Assembly: GCA_025201765.1 (NCBI GenBank)
Contig: MU623389.1
Span: forward strand, 124,001-188,000
Direction: 5' to 3'
Length of the DNA: 64,000 bases
Source of the DNA: Daldinia sp. FL1419
Lineage: Eukaryota; Ascomycota; Sordariomycetes; Xylariales; Hypoxylaceae
The translations under genes and the position numbers were made by a program. Positions 50,884 to 61,450 of this stretch are shown one piece after another (positions within the stretch are counted from its first letter, which is position 1; the number at the start of each line of letters is the position of its first letter). The notes below the pieces were generated by a model. That model ran no database searches, was not told where the DNA came from, and saw nothing but the letters and a program-made list of their open reading frames with translations.

Positions 50884-50996
50884 CAGTATCTTTAAAGGAC
50901 CAGGTAAAATCTCATAAAGAGCCAACCCATCCACTTTCCACGTGAGTTGGTGGTCCGACCACAACACACCTAATTTGTATGGGGTTTAGTCCAACC
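50884..50996 (+). repeat. left terminal inverted repeat, 113 bp
   Basis: This arm begins CAGTATCTTTAAAGGACC and matches the right arm in reverse complement through 50996, where the two diverge. Confidence 0.9.
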
Positions 50997-51322
50997 CCCA
51001 ATTAAAAGAAGAAAAAACAGAAAACTGCCCGGTCGCATTTTTTCGAATTAAATTTAATATCGGAGCGCTTATCAACATCAGCGCTACCACCTGCACCACC
51101 ACCACAATCGTACACGATACCCTCAATGCCAGTGCTTACAGCAGCAAGGCTTAATCAATTTAACCAATTAAATACGCACAATTGGAATTCGTATTACTAT
51201 AATAATTGAATAAATGCATGGTTAAGAAGAGTGGCTGAGAGGAGTGGCTAAGGAACTATTTGAATTTTTGTAAAATAATTGAATTTATTGATGCGACCGG
51301 GCAAAATTCTGGTTTAGTTGGA

Positions 51323-51435
51323 GGTTGGACTAAACCCCATACAAATTAGGTGTGTTGTGGTCGGACCACCAACTCACGTGGAAAGTGGATGGGTTGGCTC
51401 TTTATGAGATTTTACCTGGTCCTTTAAAGATACTG
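51323..51435 (-). repeat. right terminal inverted repeat, 113 bp
   Basis: The reverse complement of the left arm of the same element, ending ...AAAGATACTG at 51435 directly before the second target duplication. Confidence 0.9.
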
Positions 51436-51609
51436 ATTTACCGACCTTTACCAGGTAAATTCCAATGTCCTCCCCAAAGATGCTAATCTGCACAGTAGAG
51501 GTCGATATTTGTTTGGACCAGATAAATCCCAGTTAGCACCCAGTTTGACCTATGATCTTCTTCAAATGCTCCGAGGCCCTGGTTACGAACGGCCCCGCCA
51601 GTTCACAAG

Positions 51610-51611
<2 letters not shown>

Positions 51612-51641
<30 letters not shown>
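51612..51641. repeat. poly-T run, 30 bases
   Basis: Perfect homopolymer; its length is likely unstable. Confidence 0.9.
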
Positions 51642-51642
<1 letters not shown>

Positions 51643-51716
51643 GGATAAGGTCGAACCAACTTTATGACAGCCCTAGCTCCGGTCTACCTACCTACATCTG
51701 GTCTACATCTACACTA

Positions 51717-51740
51717 CATACGCATACGCATACGCATACG
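51717..51740. repeat. (CATACG)4 array
   Basis: Four perfect copies of a six-base unit. Confidence 0.9.
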
Positions 51741-51985
51741 TAGTTTCTCGGTACTCGACATAAAAAATAAAAAATAATAAAAAAAGCATATCCTCGGTTC
51801 CCTAAGTTACCTCTTAATTGCCTCACCACCTTAACCTCTCCCCGGGCTTCCATCTCAGGGTAACACAAAAATTATTAAAGGAACAAGATATGACCACCGC
51901 TTCGTTAAACTACTGATGATACCCATTTTCTTGCGGGGAACCTAGGAGAGAGAAACTATTGCTGCAGCTGACCGCCAAAACACGG

Positions 51986-52030
51986 CTTGACCGTCTTGAC
52001 CGTCTTAACCGTCTTGACCGTCTTAACCGT
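51986..52030. repeat. five 9-bp tandem units
   Basis: Units CTTGACCGT or CTTAACCGT occur in the order G, G, A, G, A at the fourth base. An almost perfect minisatellite. Confidence 0.9.
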
Positions 52031-52193
52031 CTTTCGACTGTCTGGCATTGCCCTTGTCTTATCCCACGAAGGATTCAGATTGCGCCGAGTAAAAGCAACA
52101 AGGTCTCCTTGTATGGGTGTGGTAGATTCTTTTGGTGGTAGTTAGTATGACGAAGAGGTAGTAGGTCGTTTGCCGGTTGTATCACCAAATTTC

Positions 52194-52194
<1 letters not shown>

Positions 52195-52227
<33 letters not shown>
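52195..52227. repeat. poly-A run, 33 bases
   Basis: Perfect homopolymer about 530 nt ahead of the Cnl1-like start codon. Confidence 0.9.
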
Positions 52228-52231
<4 letters not shown>

Positions 52232-52725
52232 CTGGATACAGGGTGCCCGTCCAAATTCAGCCGTCCATCTCCCCTCCATCTTCTAACAAACCCTGCCAAC
52301 CCTTATCCAGCTTCGAGATTCAAGTCTTGAGAGTTTCCCCTTCGAGCCCCCCGTCCAACCGAGTTCCTCCAAGACCTTCTCTAGACCTACTCCAGAAACT
52401 CTCCCCGACCTCTTCCAGAACTCCTCTCACCATCTTTCCAATCTTGCTATGCTGCCATTGCACTAAGCCGCGACACCGTCCTTTCGCCATTTTCGAGACA
52501 ATGAAGCCGCGAGTCGCGGCCGACACGACGCTTGACCAAAGGGTGTCGCAACCTCTTCCGTACCAGCAGTACACGACGTTGCATCCGAATCCTCCCCGCT
52601 TACCACCGCCGTACTCTCACCCCCTGCCCTACCGACGCTACACAACGCTCGATTCCTAGCGAGCTTGCAGACGCAGACGCACGAGAAGACGCACGAGTGA
52701 ATACGCCGCCTCATACGGCAAAGCC

Positions 52726-53256
52726 ATGCCGTCCACGGAGGCCAATACCGTCGAGGACACACAATTGGGTCTAACCGATGAGGAAATAAATCTCCTTCGC
52801 TACCACCAAGCTCAAGCCGGTTCTTCCTCCTCGCGCGCTGCCAGCCGAGCCTCTTCACAGGGCCGTCTCCTTCTCGATAGTTCTAGCCTTGCTGCGCTAG
52901 CACGACACCTCGACCGCTTGATGCAGCAGATCCAACAACGTATCGAGTACCTTAGCGAACAGAGCTCCGTCGTGACTATGCAGCAGTATGACCACGCAGG
53001 CAATCTGGTGGACAATGCCGATGCTGAAATTGCGCGCTTTCAGGGTATTATGGCTCAGATCGACGAACTTGAGCTCGACTTTGATCGCATCGCCCATATC
53101 AGAGATATCGTAAGAGATTACCGTCAACGAGTCGAAGCCCTTGAACGCGGACTCGAGAGCGCATCACGTCGAGAGCACCACCATCACCACCGCCATGGCC
53201 ACAGCCATTCGCATCGACAAGAAGGTGCCTCTACTGGTCGCCGACATAGACATTAA
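52726..53256 (+). CDS. small coiled-coil protein, probable BLOC-1 subunit Cnl1-like
   Basis: A single-exon frame of 176 residues. The N-terminus has LGLTDEEINLLRYHQAQAGS and a Ser/Arg-rich linker. Residues about 50-145 are almost wholly helical and heptad-like: LDRLMQQIQQRIEYLSEQS, then QQYDHAGNLVDNADAEIARF, then QIDELELDFDRIAHIRDIV. This pattern and length resemble fungal Cnl1, a subunit of the BLOC-1 complex. BLOC-1 works at endosomes, controlling Rab5/Vps21 cycling and cargo sorting to the vacuole. The assignment rests on the pattern only. The C-terminus is a His/Arg-rich tail (HHHHHRHGHSHSH type). An ATG at 52501 lies in the same frame but is cut off by a stop at 52657-52659, so 52726 is preferred. 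That upstream frame may act as a translated leader, or point to an unrecognised intron. Confidence 0.7.
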   Translation: MPSTEANTVEDTQLGLTDEEINLLRYHQAQAGSSSSRAASRASSQGRLLLDSSSLAALARHLDRLMQQIQQRIEYLSEQSSVVTMQQYDHAGNLVDNADAEIARFQGIMAQIDELELDFDRIAHIRDIVRDYRQRVEALERGLESASRREHHHHHRHGHSHSHRQEGASTGRRHRH

Positions 53257-55216
53257 AAACGGTTATAAAATGGTCAAAATAAAGCTGCTATCCCGTGGAT
53301 CGGGCGTATCGGCGTGCAGTTCTACTTCGGAGGGGAAAAGGGCACCAGTGTCCGCTTGATTACAGTCTTTTAATGGAGAATTGCTGTTGGACACAGAAAA
53401 GGGGGGATCGAAAAGCTATGACACGGGTGAATAGAAGCACAAGGGTCACACGACTACGGGAAAACGGATGGATGTACCAAGTCGATTGCTACCTCGGGCA
53501 GACCAGCAGGTAACCATAGCACCGCCTCCAGGGAGGCATTGTCGAAGTTGGGATGAAGTATGCTTCTCTACGGCTGATAAGGGTGCTATCTGTAGGAAAA
53601 CGGAGAATTTGCTGCTTTCTCATAACCGTACTTATCGAAGATGAACGGAGCCTCGCGGCTAGACAAGAAGGGGACGGCCTCACGGCTTACTTTTTTTAGG
53701 AACCTCTACGGCGTTGGTGTTTTGTTGTCGCTGATCGATTTTATCATTATTTTTTCTACTTTCTTCAAAAGTACCCCCTTTAGTCACGAGATTGGATATC
53801 CCTACGAGCGAGCGAGCGAGAAAGCCTACCTAACTTGTACTGTTTATTTATTCGTGTATCTATTGTTATATTACTATATTGTTGGCTACGCGTCGTTACT
53901 ACGAAAAGATACCTCTGGTTTGGCTCACTGTCTGGAATATGGCTTTTTATTGTATACAGATATTTGTTTGGGTTGAAATAGCTTTGGGAAAAGAGAAAAA
54001 TCCTCGTGATCCGTGGGGTATTGATTATTATTATTGAGAATATTGGATATATATATGTGAGATTCAAGGTGTGGATGGAGTGGCTTACATGATATGATAT
54101 TAAGAGATACCTATTGGAATTTTACATTGACTGAACCACCCCTTTTCCCCCTCTCCCGCTTGCACATCACAAACTTGACGGCGCGAATAACAAGCAGGGA
54201 AAACGTGAATTTTCGGAATGCCCGGTATTAAGATACTCGAACAATTGACGAACATAACCAACTAACACGCTTTGAGGGAATTATTTCGAGGTGAGACGCG
54301 TAAATACGTACTCGCCACCGATTATCTCGCCGAGAAGGATTCCCGGACATCAGGGCGGGGGGAACGGGGATATATCTCAGGCCTGAACTAACCTCCACGG
54401 TGATTCTTGACTCCAGACGCATGACTTGATTCTGTTTGCCTGTTTTCTATCCCTTGCGAGGGTGTCTCGTGTCTCATATCTCATATATACCTAGGTACTC
54501 ACGAGTTACTGTGACTTGTGTGTATCATATGTCCTATCATGATATTTGGAGATACATGAACATCGCGCTTCCGGACTGCTGTGTCGGATGCGTGATAAAC
54601 GAGGCTGAGGTGATGGGAACGGACGTGTGCATACATAGCTCAGCCGCTTACGGACGCGGGATCGAGTCCTTCGGAGTGTCGTGGGTATGGTATGGTGTGC
54701 GTGGATTATCTCAGGTTTAGAGTTTTACAGCGGGCGAATCCGTAGCTGTGCCTAAAGAGGTAAATATTTTTATTTTTATTTTTATTTTATATATATATTG
54801 GAGCAAAGAGAGATCTTGGAATACTTGTCAAAACGAAGAGTATATCGAGTACTTTACCTACTTGTACTTTCATACGCCTAGGATTCGGCTGTGAAGCAGG
54901 TGGATACAAGTCTCAGGATATCTCAAAAGAGCAACGATGCATTATAATAGGTACATTTAATTTTTGTACTTTTCCTTATATCCGTTCGCTACCTCCCATA
55001 TAACAAGACTTATACACAAGAGTATAACGCGCACTCAACCGTAAATAACCCGATGCTCGCTACCATGTAGTATGTTTTATATCGCACTCGGCCTTTTTTA
55101 TCTCCTTCCCTATTTCGAAGAGCTCGACATATCTGTTTATCTGTCCGTTTGTTGAAAGCGTAATCCAAGGCCAATATCCCCATTCGCAGCATCTTCTGAC
55201 CCAACATATGCACTGG
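53257..55216. other. convergent intergenic region
   Basis: This lies between the Cnl1-like gene (+) and choline kinase (-). Simple sequence includes GCGA repeats near 53806-53822 and a TTTTA array near 54768-54790. No gene is recognised. Confidence 0.6.
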
Positions 55217-58036
55217 TTACCTCCCTCCTGTCGTGTCACTGATGAACAGTTCCTCAGAGCCGACGTATTTAATCTTTCTCCTTACTTCCTGTGGCAGGTC
55301 TTCTTCCGTAATCAGGCCCATCTTGATACAGTCACCAAGGAAGAACATGGCGCGTTCCTGAGCGTACGCAAGGTAATCAAACTCAGCCTCGTCGCTCACT
55401 TCCTCCTCCGGCATCAAAGTGGTTGTTGGTTGCACCGTTCCTTCCACATCGTCCGTAGCGGGCTCGTCAAACCCAGGGATTTTAGCCTGCATGACACCCC
55501 ATGCAACCCACTGTGCGCTATTTGCAACGCGCCAGAGGCGTGTCTCCTCTACCAATGCGTCAACTTGAGTGTCGGCTTGCTCTTCACGACGACGCTCTTC
55601 CTCCTTCCAGCCTCCGGGTGGAGCGCGTGAGTCCAGCATAAATTCCCGGATCGAGCTTGTGGGACCGAGGCTCGTAGCACTCAGACCGGGCGTACTAGGT
55701 TGAAGGTTTGGGGTCGCTAGCGGCGTTAGGTTCGGCGTCGAGGCGCCCGGGTGTGGAAACTCGGGCCTGTGGTTAACATATGCTCGGATAAAGCGGCGCT
55801 GCTCTTCCGGTGTGGGATACAGTGCCGTGTTGCATGCGAAGGGGGCGGCCTCGTCGTGATAGTTGTAGCACCACTCAGTAAAGTGGTTTGCAAACTCTAG
55901 GCCCCTCGTGTTGGCAGCTGAGTACTCAAAATCTATGACCACGAGCTGCTTGTGTTCATAGTTGGGTTGAAGTAACGGTGATTTCTTATCGTCAGGCCGG
56001 ACGCGTAAGATATTTCCATATTGAGTCTGTCGCGAATTAGTATGACATGTTGTTAATTTTAATTCGGAGATTTGCTCTTACATCACTATGTGCGAACACT
56101 AGACTCTCCCGTATAGCACGAGAGCCACCATAGTACTCGTTCAAGAATTTTCGATACTTGTCTACCAACTCCTTAAACACGACCCACTCGACTCCGCAGA
56201 CGAGACCCCGTAACTTCCACGAATCTGCTGGACCCCTGACGGGTCCGGGATCGCCAGAGAGAATTTTCTGATCCAAGTAGGTGACTATGCGTGAAGCTCT
56301 ACTAAGCCAAGTATCCCAGTTTTTCAGCACCATAGGCCCACCGTCCCTTTCTGAATCTAGGAGTTCTATCCCATCGTGTAGCTCCCTCATTCTCTTGGCG
56401 ATTTGCTTTGACGTGTCCGGATCCCTAATATCGGCCGCGGTCAGAGCGACAGCATTGAGGTATTGCTCAAACCTGCCGTTGGTAAATGTCCCTAGTAAAC
56501 GAGGTCCTATCTTCTTTTTCGCAAGCCTCCTAAGCACGTTTAACTCGTTCTCTCTGTCGATAATTTGATCTGCCTGGGGGCCGTAAACTCTTAGCAATAA
56601 TTTCGCCGGAGTTCTTTTCTGTCTTTCTCCCTTCATCACTATGTCTTCCGGAGGAGAAACGACATAGACGGCGTTCGTCAGGGCTCCGCTTAAGCGAGTA
56701 ACATCGATACTCTCTCCGCTATCTAGAGGAACACGCCTCCATCCCTTAAGCCGTAAGGTATGGGCCAGCTTGATAATTTCATTCTTGAAAGTTATCCATG
56801 CTCTTCGCTCCTTCTCTTCTTTCTTGCTTAAATACGCGGAGAGATCGTCAGTGGAAGATGGCTTCCCTCCGGAATAACCCAACGTTTTAGAATTATCGAG
56901 AACCGCGTCACACGTCGGGACTAGAATATCGCCTTCATGATATTCTGTGTCGGACGAAACGGTTCGGTGCATAGTGACAGATCTTCTCCGCTGGGGCTTC
57001 CTCCCAAGCTTTGGGCTATAATGCGGAATTCCATGGAGACCTAAGGCGCTCATTCCATCGTCGACGATCTTTTGGAGCCGATCAAAAGATACGTCACTTG
57101 ATTGAGAGTCAATGGAATATGTCCTGGCCCTCTCGGGCGTTTGTTGCGCGTCAGTTTTTTCGGTCTCATCCTTAGCGCATTTCCGTCTACTCGAATGAAC
57201 CTTCCTGGATCGTCTATTTTGTTTCTTGACTCGCTCGTGCTCTAACCAATCGGCGACCTGGGCAACAAACCTATCTAATTGGTGATGATGGTGGTGCGGA
57301 TGTGAGCGGCCACTGTCCTGTGGATTAGGATGAGGAGACTGGTTACTGGTTTGGCCACTTTGCGACTCTAAACTGTTCTGGCTGAGGAGCGAAGTCCTAG
57401 AAGAGGAATTGTGCTCTAACATAGGTGGACGGCCGCTTAAGCGTTTTGCGATACCAGCGGAAAATTGCCTTTTAGGAAGTATTTCCTCTAGATTATCTTG
57501 ATCCGGCTCAGGTTCTGCTATCTGTACAGCTAGGATAAAGTAAGCACGATGTAATTACAAGAGGGGAAGCTTGCGGACGGTAGGAAATAGTTGAAGGCTT
57601 CCTCGTGGGCTTCCACGAACGGATATCTGCGGCCTTTGTTCTCACAATCTCAGAATGTCCTGCATATCCAGCCTCGTCTCCTTGATCCTTGGCGCCTGCA
57701 TACGTCCTCAAGCTCGACTGTCACAATACTCCACGGTCTAGAGCAATCCATTGCCTTCTAGTGAAAAGAGTTGCATATGCAGGATCCTTCTAGGCAACAA
57801 GGCCATACGGGTCACTAGTAAGACCTCACGCGACCAGGGGTCTTAGTGAGAAGCTGAAAGATATGAGAGACGTGGCGGCGGTTCTGAAAGATGGAAAACG
57901 AGCAGGATTAAAGAGACAAACCTTTTGTACTCGCGACGGTATTTTGAGAGGATGACCTCTCTAGATCATCATCCTGTTTTAAGACGGACCGGAGCGGCTG
58001 TCCCTCGCCCGTGAGGATCGGTGTAGACGTAGACAT
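55217..58036 (-). CDS. CKI1: choline/ethanolamine kinase
   Basis: Three exons: 58036-57922, 57529-56082 and 56026-55217, encoding 790 residues. The first intron (392 nt) is long. Its acceptor at 57530 gives a seamless frame from ATG-STSTPILTGEGQPLRSVL into AVQIAEPEPDQDNLEEI, so the true start is 58036, not the internal ATG at 57422. Residues 1-270 are a disordered, Ser-rich and basic extension. The kinase core follows: GALTNAVYVVSPP (nucleotide loop region), LLLRVYGPQADQIIDRE, then the HSD-TQYGNIL catalytic motif (D521) built across the second intron, and VVIDFEYS (D553), the second metal-binding aspartate. The Ser/Pro-rich stretch near residues 590-640 is an insertion. The enzyme phosphorylates choline (and often ethanolamine), the first step of the Kennedy pathway to phosphatidylcholine. 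Fungal Cki1 homologues share the long N-terminal extension. The substrate preference cannot be read from sequence. Confidence 0.93.
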
Positions 58037-58949
58037 TTCGATAAATCTCCAAAAGGTAGATGAGGGGCAGGGAAGGGAATGACGATGGTATGTGTCTAGA
58101 TCATGGAAGATTGATGATAGATAAGATCCTTTTGTTAAAGATCAAAAAGGAAGATCAGATGATATACGCCACTTTATATAATAGGAGTGTGTAACAAATA
58201 AGCTTTTAGATTCACCAGTTTGAATTGAGGCTTTCTTTTTTGTGCGAGTGTGATTGTAACTAATTGCGACGAGGAATGGGCTGAGGGATACGGTTAAGGG
58301 TATAGATAATTGATAGTTAATGGGACTGATAAGAAGTTGCATATGCATAGGTAGGTACTCTAGGTATCGAAGAAAATAAGAATAAAAAAAAGAGTATTGT
58401 CAAATAGGGTAAGTGCCAGGGCTATCGGGTAGTCGCGAATCCGCAGTACCGGGATCCCCTTGCAGCAGACGTCGCAGGGAATGTACCCTTGCGATAACCT
58501 TAAATTAATTGCGAAAGGCAGCTGCTTTCATTCGAAGAACAATGGCGTGTTATAAGGTAGGTAACCTAGTTAGGTAGTAAATACTTGTTATCTCATATAC
58601 CTAGGCGGTTAGGTAGCTATTTATGTTAAAATTGAAAAAAAAAAAAAAACTGATAACGTGTTGAGCAACTACAGTTGACTAACTAGATGTCGGGTCTCTT
58701 AACGTTGAGTGTTTGAGTTGTACTAAAAGTTCTAGACTTCTATTTCGTCTGACCTCTTAAACGCAAATCTAGGAGCACGTGCTCAAGCTGAATGACGTAA
58801 CAGTATGTACACGGATGACAAACGACAACGACAACCAGCCGCAGCAGAACTACACGAAGCCTAGGTAGGTATCTTCCTAACTACTACAAGCGTAGCACGG
58901 CCGCTATATTGAGAAACAATAGGGGATGATGCTTCAACTTTAGCATCTA
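58037..58949. other. intergenic, upstream of choline kinase
   Basis: Promoter region of choline kinase. An A-run (58636-58649) and a TAGGTA-type motif near 58557-58580 are visible. No gene is recognised. Confidence 0.55.
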
Positions 58950-59020
58950 CTCGTCAGGATTCCAAACATCCGACCTTTACCGAGGCTTCGCCTCTCAGGT
59001 CAGGGACTTTAAGATGGTAA
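58950..59020 (+). repeat. left terminal inverted repeat, 71 bp
   Basis: This arm begins CTCGTCAGGATTCCAAAC and matches the right arm in reverse complement through 59020. Confidence 0.9.
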
Positions 59021-59476
59021 CGAACTTTAAGATAGTAATTTTGGTACTAAATTTTATTAGCGTTCCCCATACAAAAACTTGTATTTCAATTAAAACGAAT
59101 AATATCAATTACATGCATATTTTTTACCCCCTAACACCTGATTATGTAAAAAACCCTCCATTTATTCCCATATTGTAAGACTCACAAATGCTTCACTTAT
59201 ACACAGGTTATACGGCAAACCCAACACGTCAGGGGTAGCTAGAGGAGTATTTATTGGTTAGTTTATAAGAGGTGTATATTGTAAATAGATAATATGATTG
59301 GATTATGGTATGTTAGAGGCTTAGGATTGAATCGTTAGTTATTGAATGCTACGTTGAAATATAACGATTTTAGATATTTGAGGTTGGATGTAGTTGCAAC
59401 TAATGGAAAGATTCTTAATTCCAGTAGTACTTAAGTTTTGGTGGGATCCACACATTAAATTATGTATACCAAGAAA

Positions 59477-59547
59477 TTACCATCTTAAAGTCCCTGACCT
59501 GAGAGGCGAAGCCTCGGTAAAGGTCGGATGTTTGGAATCCTGACGAG
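59477..59547 (-). repeat. right terminal inverted repeat, 71 bp
   Basis: Reverse complement of the left arm, ending in CCTGACGAG at 59547 before TA. Confidence 0.9.
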
Positions 59548-60075
59548 TACCTATTATTATTGCTCAGTCCCGCCCATCTCTTATTTGAGATATTATGTAA
59601 GGCCATTTACTAAGACGTGAGCTCCATATAATAAGGGTGACGCTATGCGGGTAGTCTGACAAAAGTATAATATTAATATATTAGGTAGACTTACCTAATA
59701 TTTAAGTGACATATACCTAGAACTTAAGGCCATTTAATGTATAGGTATGCCGGGGTAGTTATTAGTGTTGATCGATGTTTATATGTATCGAATCCATAAA
59801 GGATGCAAAGTACCTACCTAATTTTGGGACAATTTTCGCGGCAGCTGTTGTGATAGGTGCCTCAACAGCTTCCAAGATTGTTATCAAGATAGCATTCTAC
59901 ACATATCATAAGGAACCGGAACTATATTATATAACTTCAGTTCTCGTAATCAGTTTAAGATTCGAATATGCATTAGTCGTAGTTTATCTAATCTCAACCT
60001 CTAGAGGTGATTCTTAAATTTCACCGCTTTAATATGAGCAGCTAATAAAAAACACCACTTACAACTCTCACCCCC
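59548..60075. other. intergenic, downstream of the HAD gene
   Basis: An 80-codon open frame at 59775-60017 has no start context or recognisable feature and is taken as random. The HAD gene's 3' end lies at the right border. Confidence 0.55.
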
Positions 60076-61450
60076 CTAAATCCTCCCCTCCCATCCCTCC
60101 TCCCTTAAAGCCCACTCTACTGCACCCCTAACATCATCCACGATAACCCTTGGCACAAACGCCGGATCCCCTCCCCTCTCGGGGCTCCAGACCCCCGTCC
60201 TCACTAGCACCGACTTCCACTCGGTGCCCTCGGGACTCTTATACTCATTCGCCCCGCGGACATCGCTCGCCGGATTATCTCCCACCATATACACCCTTTT
60301 TAGCGCGCCTTGCTCCTCCTTCGCCGGATCCAGACCAAGTACTTTTGCTCGATGCGCGTTGAGCACGCGCTCCGCGTACCCGTAGGTGCGCCCGTGAGGC
60401 TTGCCGATTGTGATGCGCTCGAGCTCCGCGGCGTTGGAGGTTACTTCCTTCCAGATGCCTGCGAGGGCGGCTTGGAAGGCGCCTTGCCCGAAACGCGGGT
60501 GCGGGTAACTGGCTGCCCAGAAGAGATCTGGATTGGAGAAGAATAGCGGCGGTTGTCCGTCTCGTTGCCAGCCTTGGTTAGGCAAGTCCTTACGGCCGTT
60601 CAGTGGGGAGTATGTCCCCAGAACGCCGTCTTTCGACATGAGCAGGTCGAGGATAAGTTGGGTATCCAGGGCCCAGTCGCGGGGGTCGTTGAACACGAAG
60701 ATAGCATCGATCTTCGGGTTCGGGGTTGGTAGTGGTCGCGCTGTTTTTGCGTAGAGTTCCTCCATGAGGGGCTTAAATGGCCAAACGGTGGGATGAGCCA
60801 CTAGGATATCCGCGGGGGTGATGACATTTCGGAAGCCGTACTGCTCGGCGATGACACGGCATTTTGCTGCGTCGGAACCCGTTACGAGGATATTCTTATC
60901 ACGAAGGCCCCCGTCACAACCGTGAGCTAGCTCCTGGAACGGTGTGTGAGACTGGATGAAGTTGTCCGTGGATAGCTCGACGCCGAGACGAGCACTCAGA
61001 TCTGCCACGCGCTCTGTCTCATGCTTGCCGCCACCATTAGTGAGTAAGATGAACGGGATGTTGTTTTTCTGGAGGTATTCCAGTGTTTGCGTCGCACCGG
61101 GAATCGGCTTTGCGACGTGGAGGAGCACGCCATCGATACTGGAACTACGTGAGCCTATTGTCCCCTAAACTACGTATTTCTCGGATGAACCCTATTCCTA
61201 CTTACTCAAAGGCAAAGGCAAAAGGTGGTGGTTTGGGGGTTCTACGATCGATGCTATACGGTCGACCAACAAAGGAGCCTGGCCGTGTAAATGGCTGCAC
61301 GCGGCATGTAGCTACACCTCGTCTTCGCGCAGGACTGCTATTACTGATAGCCCGAAGCAGACACGATGGTGTTCGAACAATCGAGTGGGCCCTAGGAATA
61401 TAGCCCGACACCGCGCCGCCAAGAAATGGGCGAGGGCGAAATGGCTTCAT
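60076..61450 (-). CDS. HAD-superfamily hydrolase, CECR5/YKR070W type, probably mitochondrial
   Basis: Two exons, 61450-61206 and 61138-60076, encoding 435 residues. The 67-nt intron splits the codon of the nucleophile Asp, and splicing restores FAFDIDGVLL (D82-x-D84), the HAD motif I. The N-terminal 75 residues are Arg/Ser/Pro-rich with few acids, which fits a mitochondrial presequence. LLTNGGG (motif II), a large cap region (FVFNDPRDW, GQPPLFFSNPDLFW), GKPHGRTYGYAERVL and VYMVGDNPASD (motif IV, D369) follow in order. This domain set matches the HAD IIA subfamily that includes human HDHD5 (CECR5) and yeast YKR070W. The substrate is not known; phosphatase activity is inferred from the intact motifs. 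The gene is 0.7 kb from SCO1 on the same strand. Confidence 0.92.

Larger units (their letters stand above)
50884..51435. mobile_element. non-autonomous DNA transposon (MITE), Mutator-like
   Basis: The first 113 bp (50884-50996) are the reverse complement of the last 113 bp (51323-51435). The element is flanked on both sides by the same nine bases, ATTTACCGA, at 50875-50883 and 51436-51444, an exact target-site duplication. The AT-rich centre of about 326 bp has no open frame. Long terminal inverted repeats with a 9-bp duplication are typical of Mutator-like elements. With no transposase inside, it must have moved by an enzyme supplied elsewhere. The class is inferred from these two features alone. 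Confidence 0.88.
51436..52725. other. intergenic region upstream of the Cnl1-like gene
   Basis: This contains a 30-base T run (51612-51641), a CATACG array (51717-51740), a 9-bp tandem array (51986-52030) and a 33-base A run (52195-52227). A CT/CC-rich leader with an upstream ATG at 52501 precedes the coding start. No separate gene is recognised. Confidence 0.55.
58950..59547. mobile_element. non-autonomous DNA transposon (MITE), Tc1/mariner-like
   Basis: The first 71 bp (58950-59020) are the reverse complement of the last 71 bp (59477-59547). TA flanks both ends, at 58948-58949 and 59548-59549, as expected for Tc1/mariner insertion. The centre of about 456 bp is AT-rich and non-coding. A second partial copy of the arm's inner end (ACTTTAAGATAGTAA) occurs just inside the left arm. 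It sits in the intergenic region between choline kinase and the HAD protein. The family is inferred from the TA duplication alone. Confidence 0.85.

Noticed and set aside
52177..52659. 160-residue frame beginning in a poly-A run
   Set aside because: The Lys run comes from the homopolymer and the rest is leader sequence; only the ATG at 52501 is noted as an upstream frame.
59775..60017. 80-residue hydrophobic frame near the Tc1/mariner-like MITE
   Set aside because: No recognisable family, no supporting start context, and it lies outside the element; treated as random.
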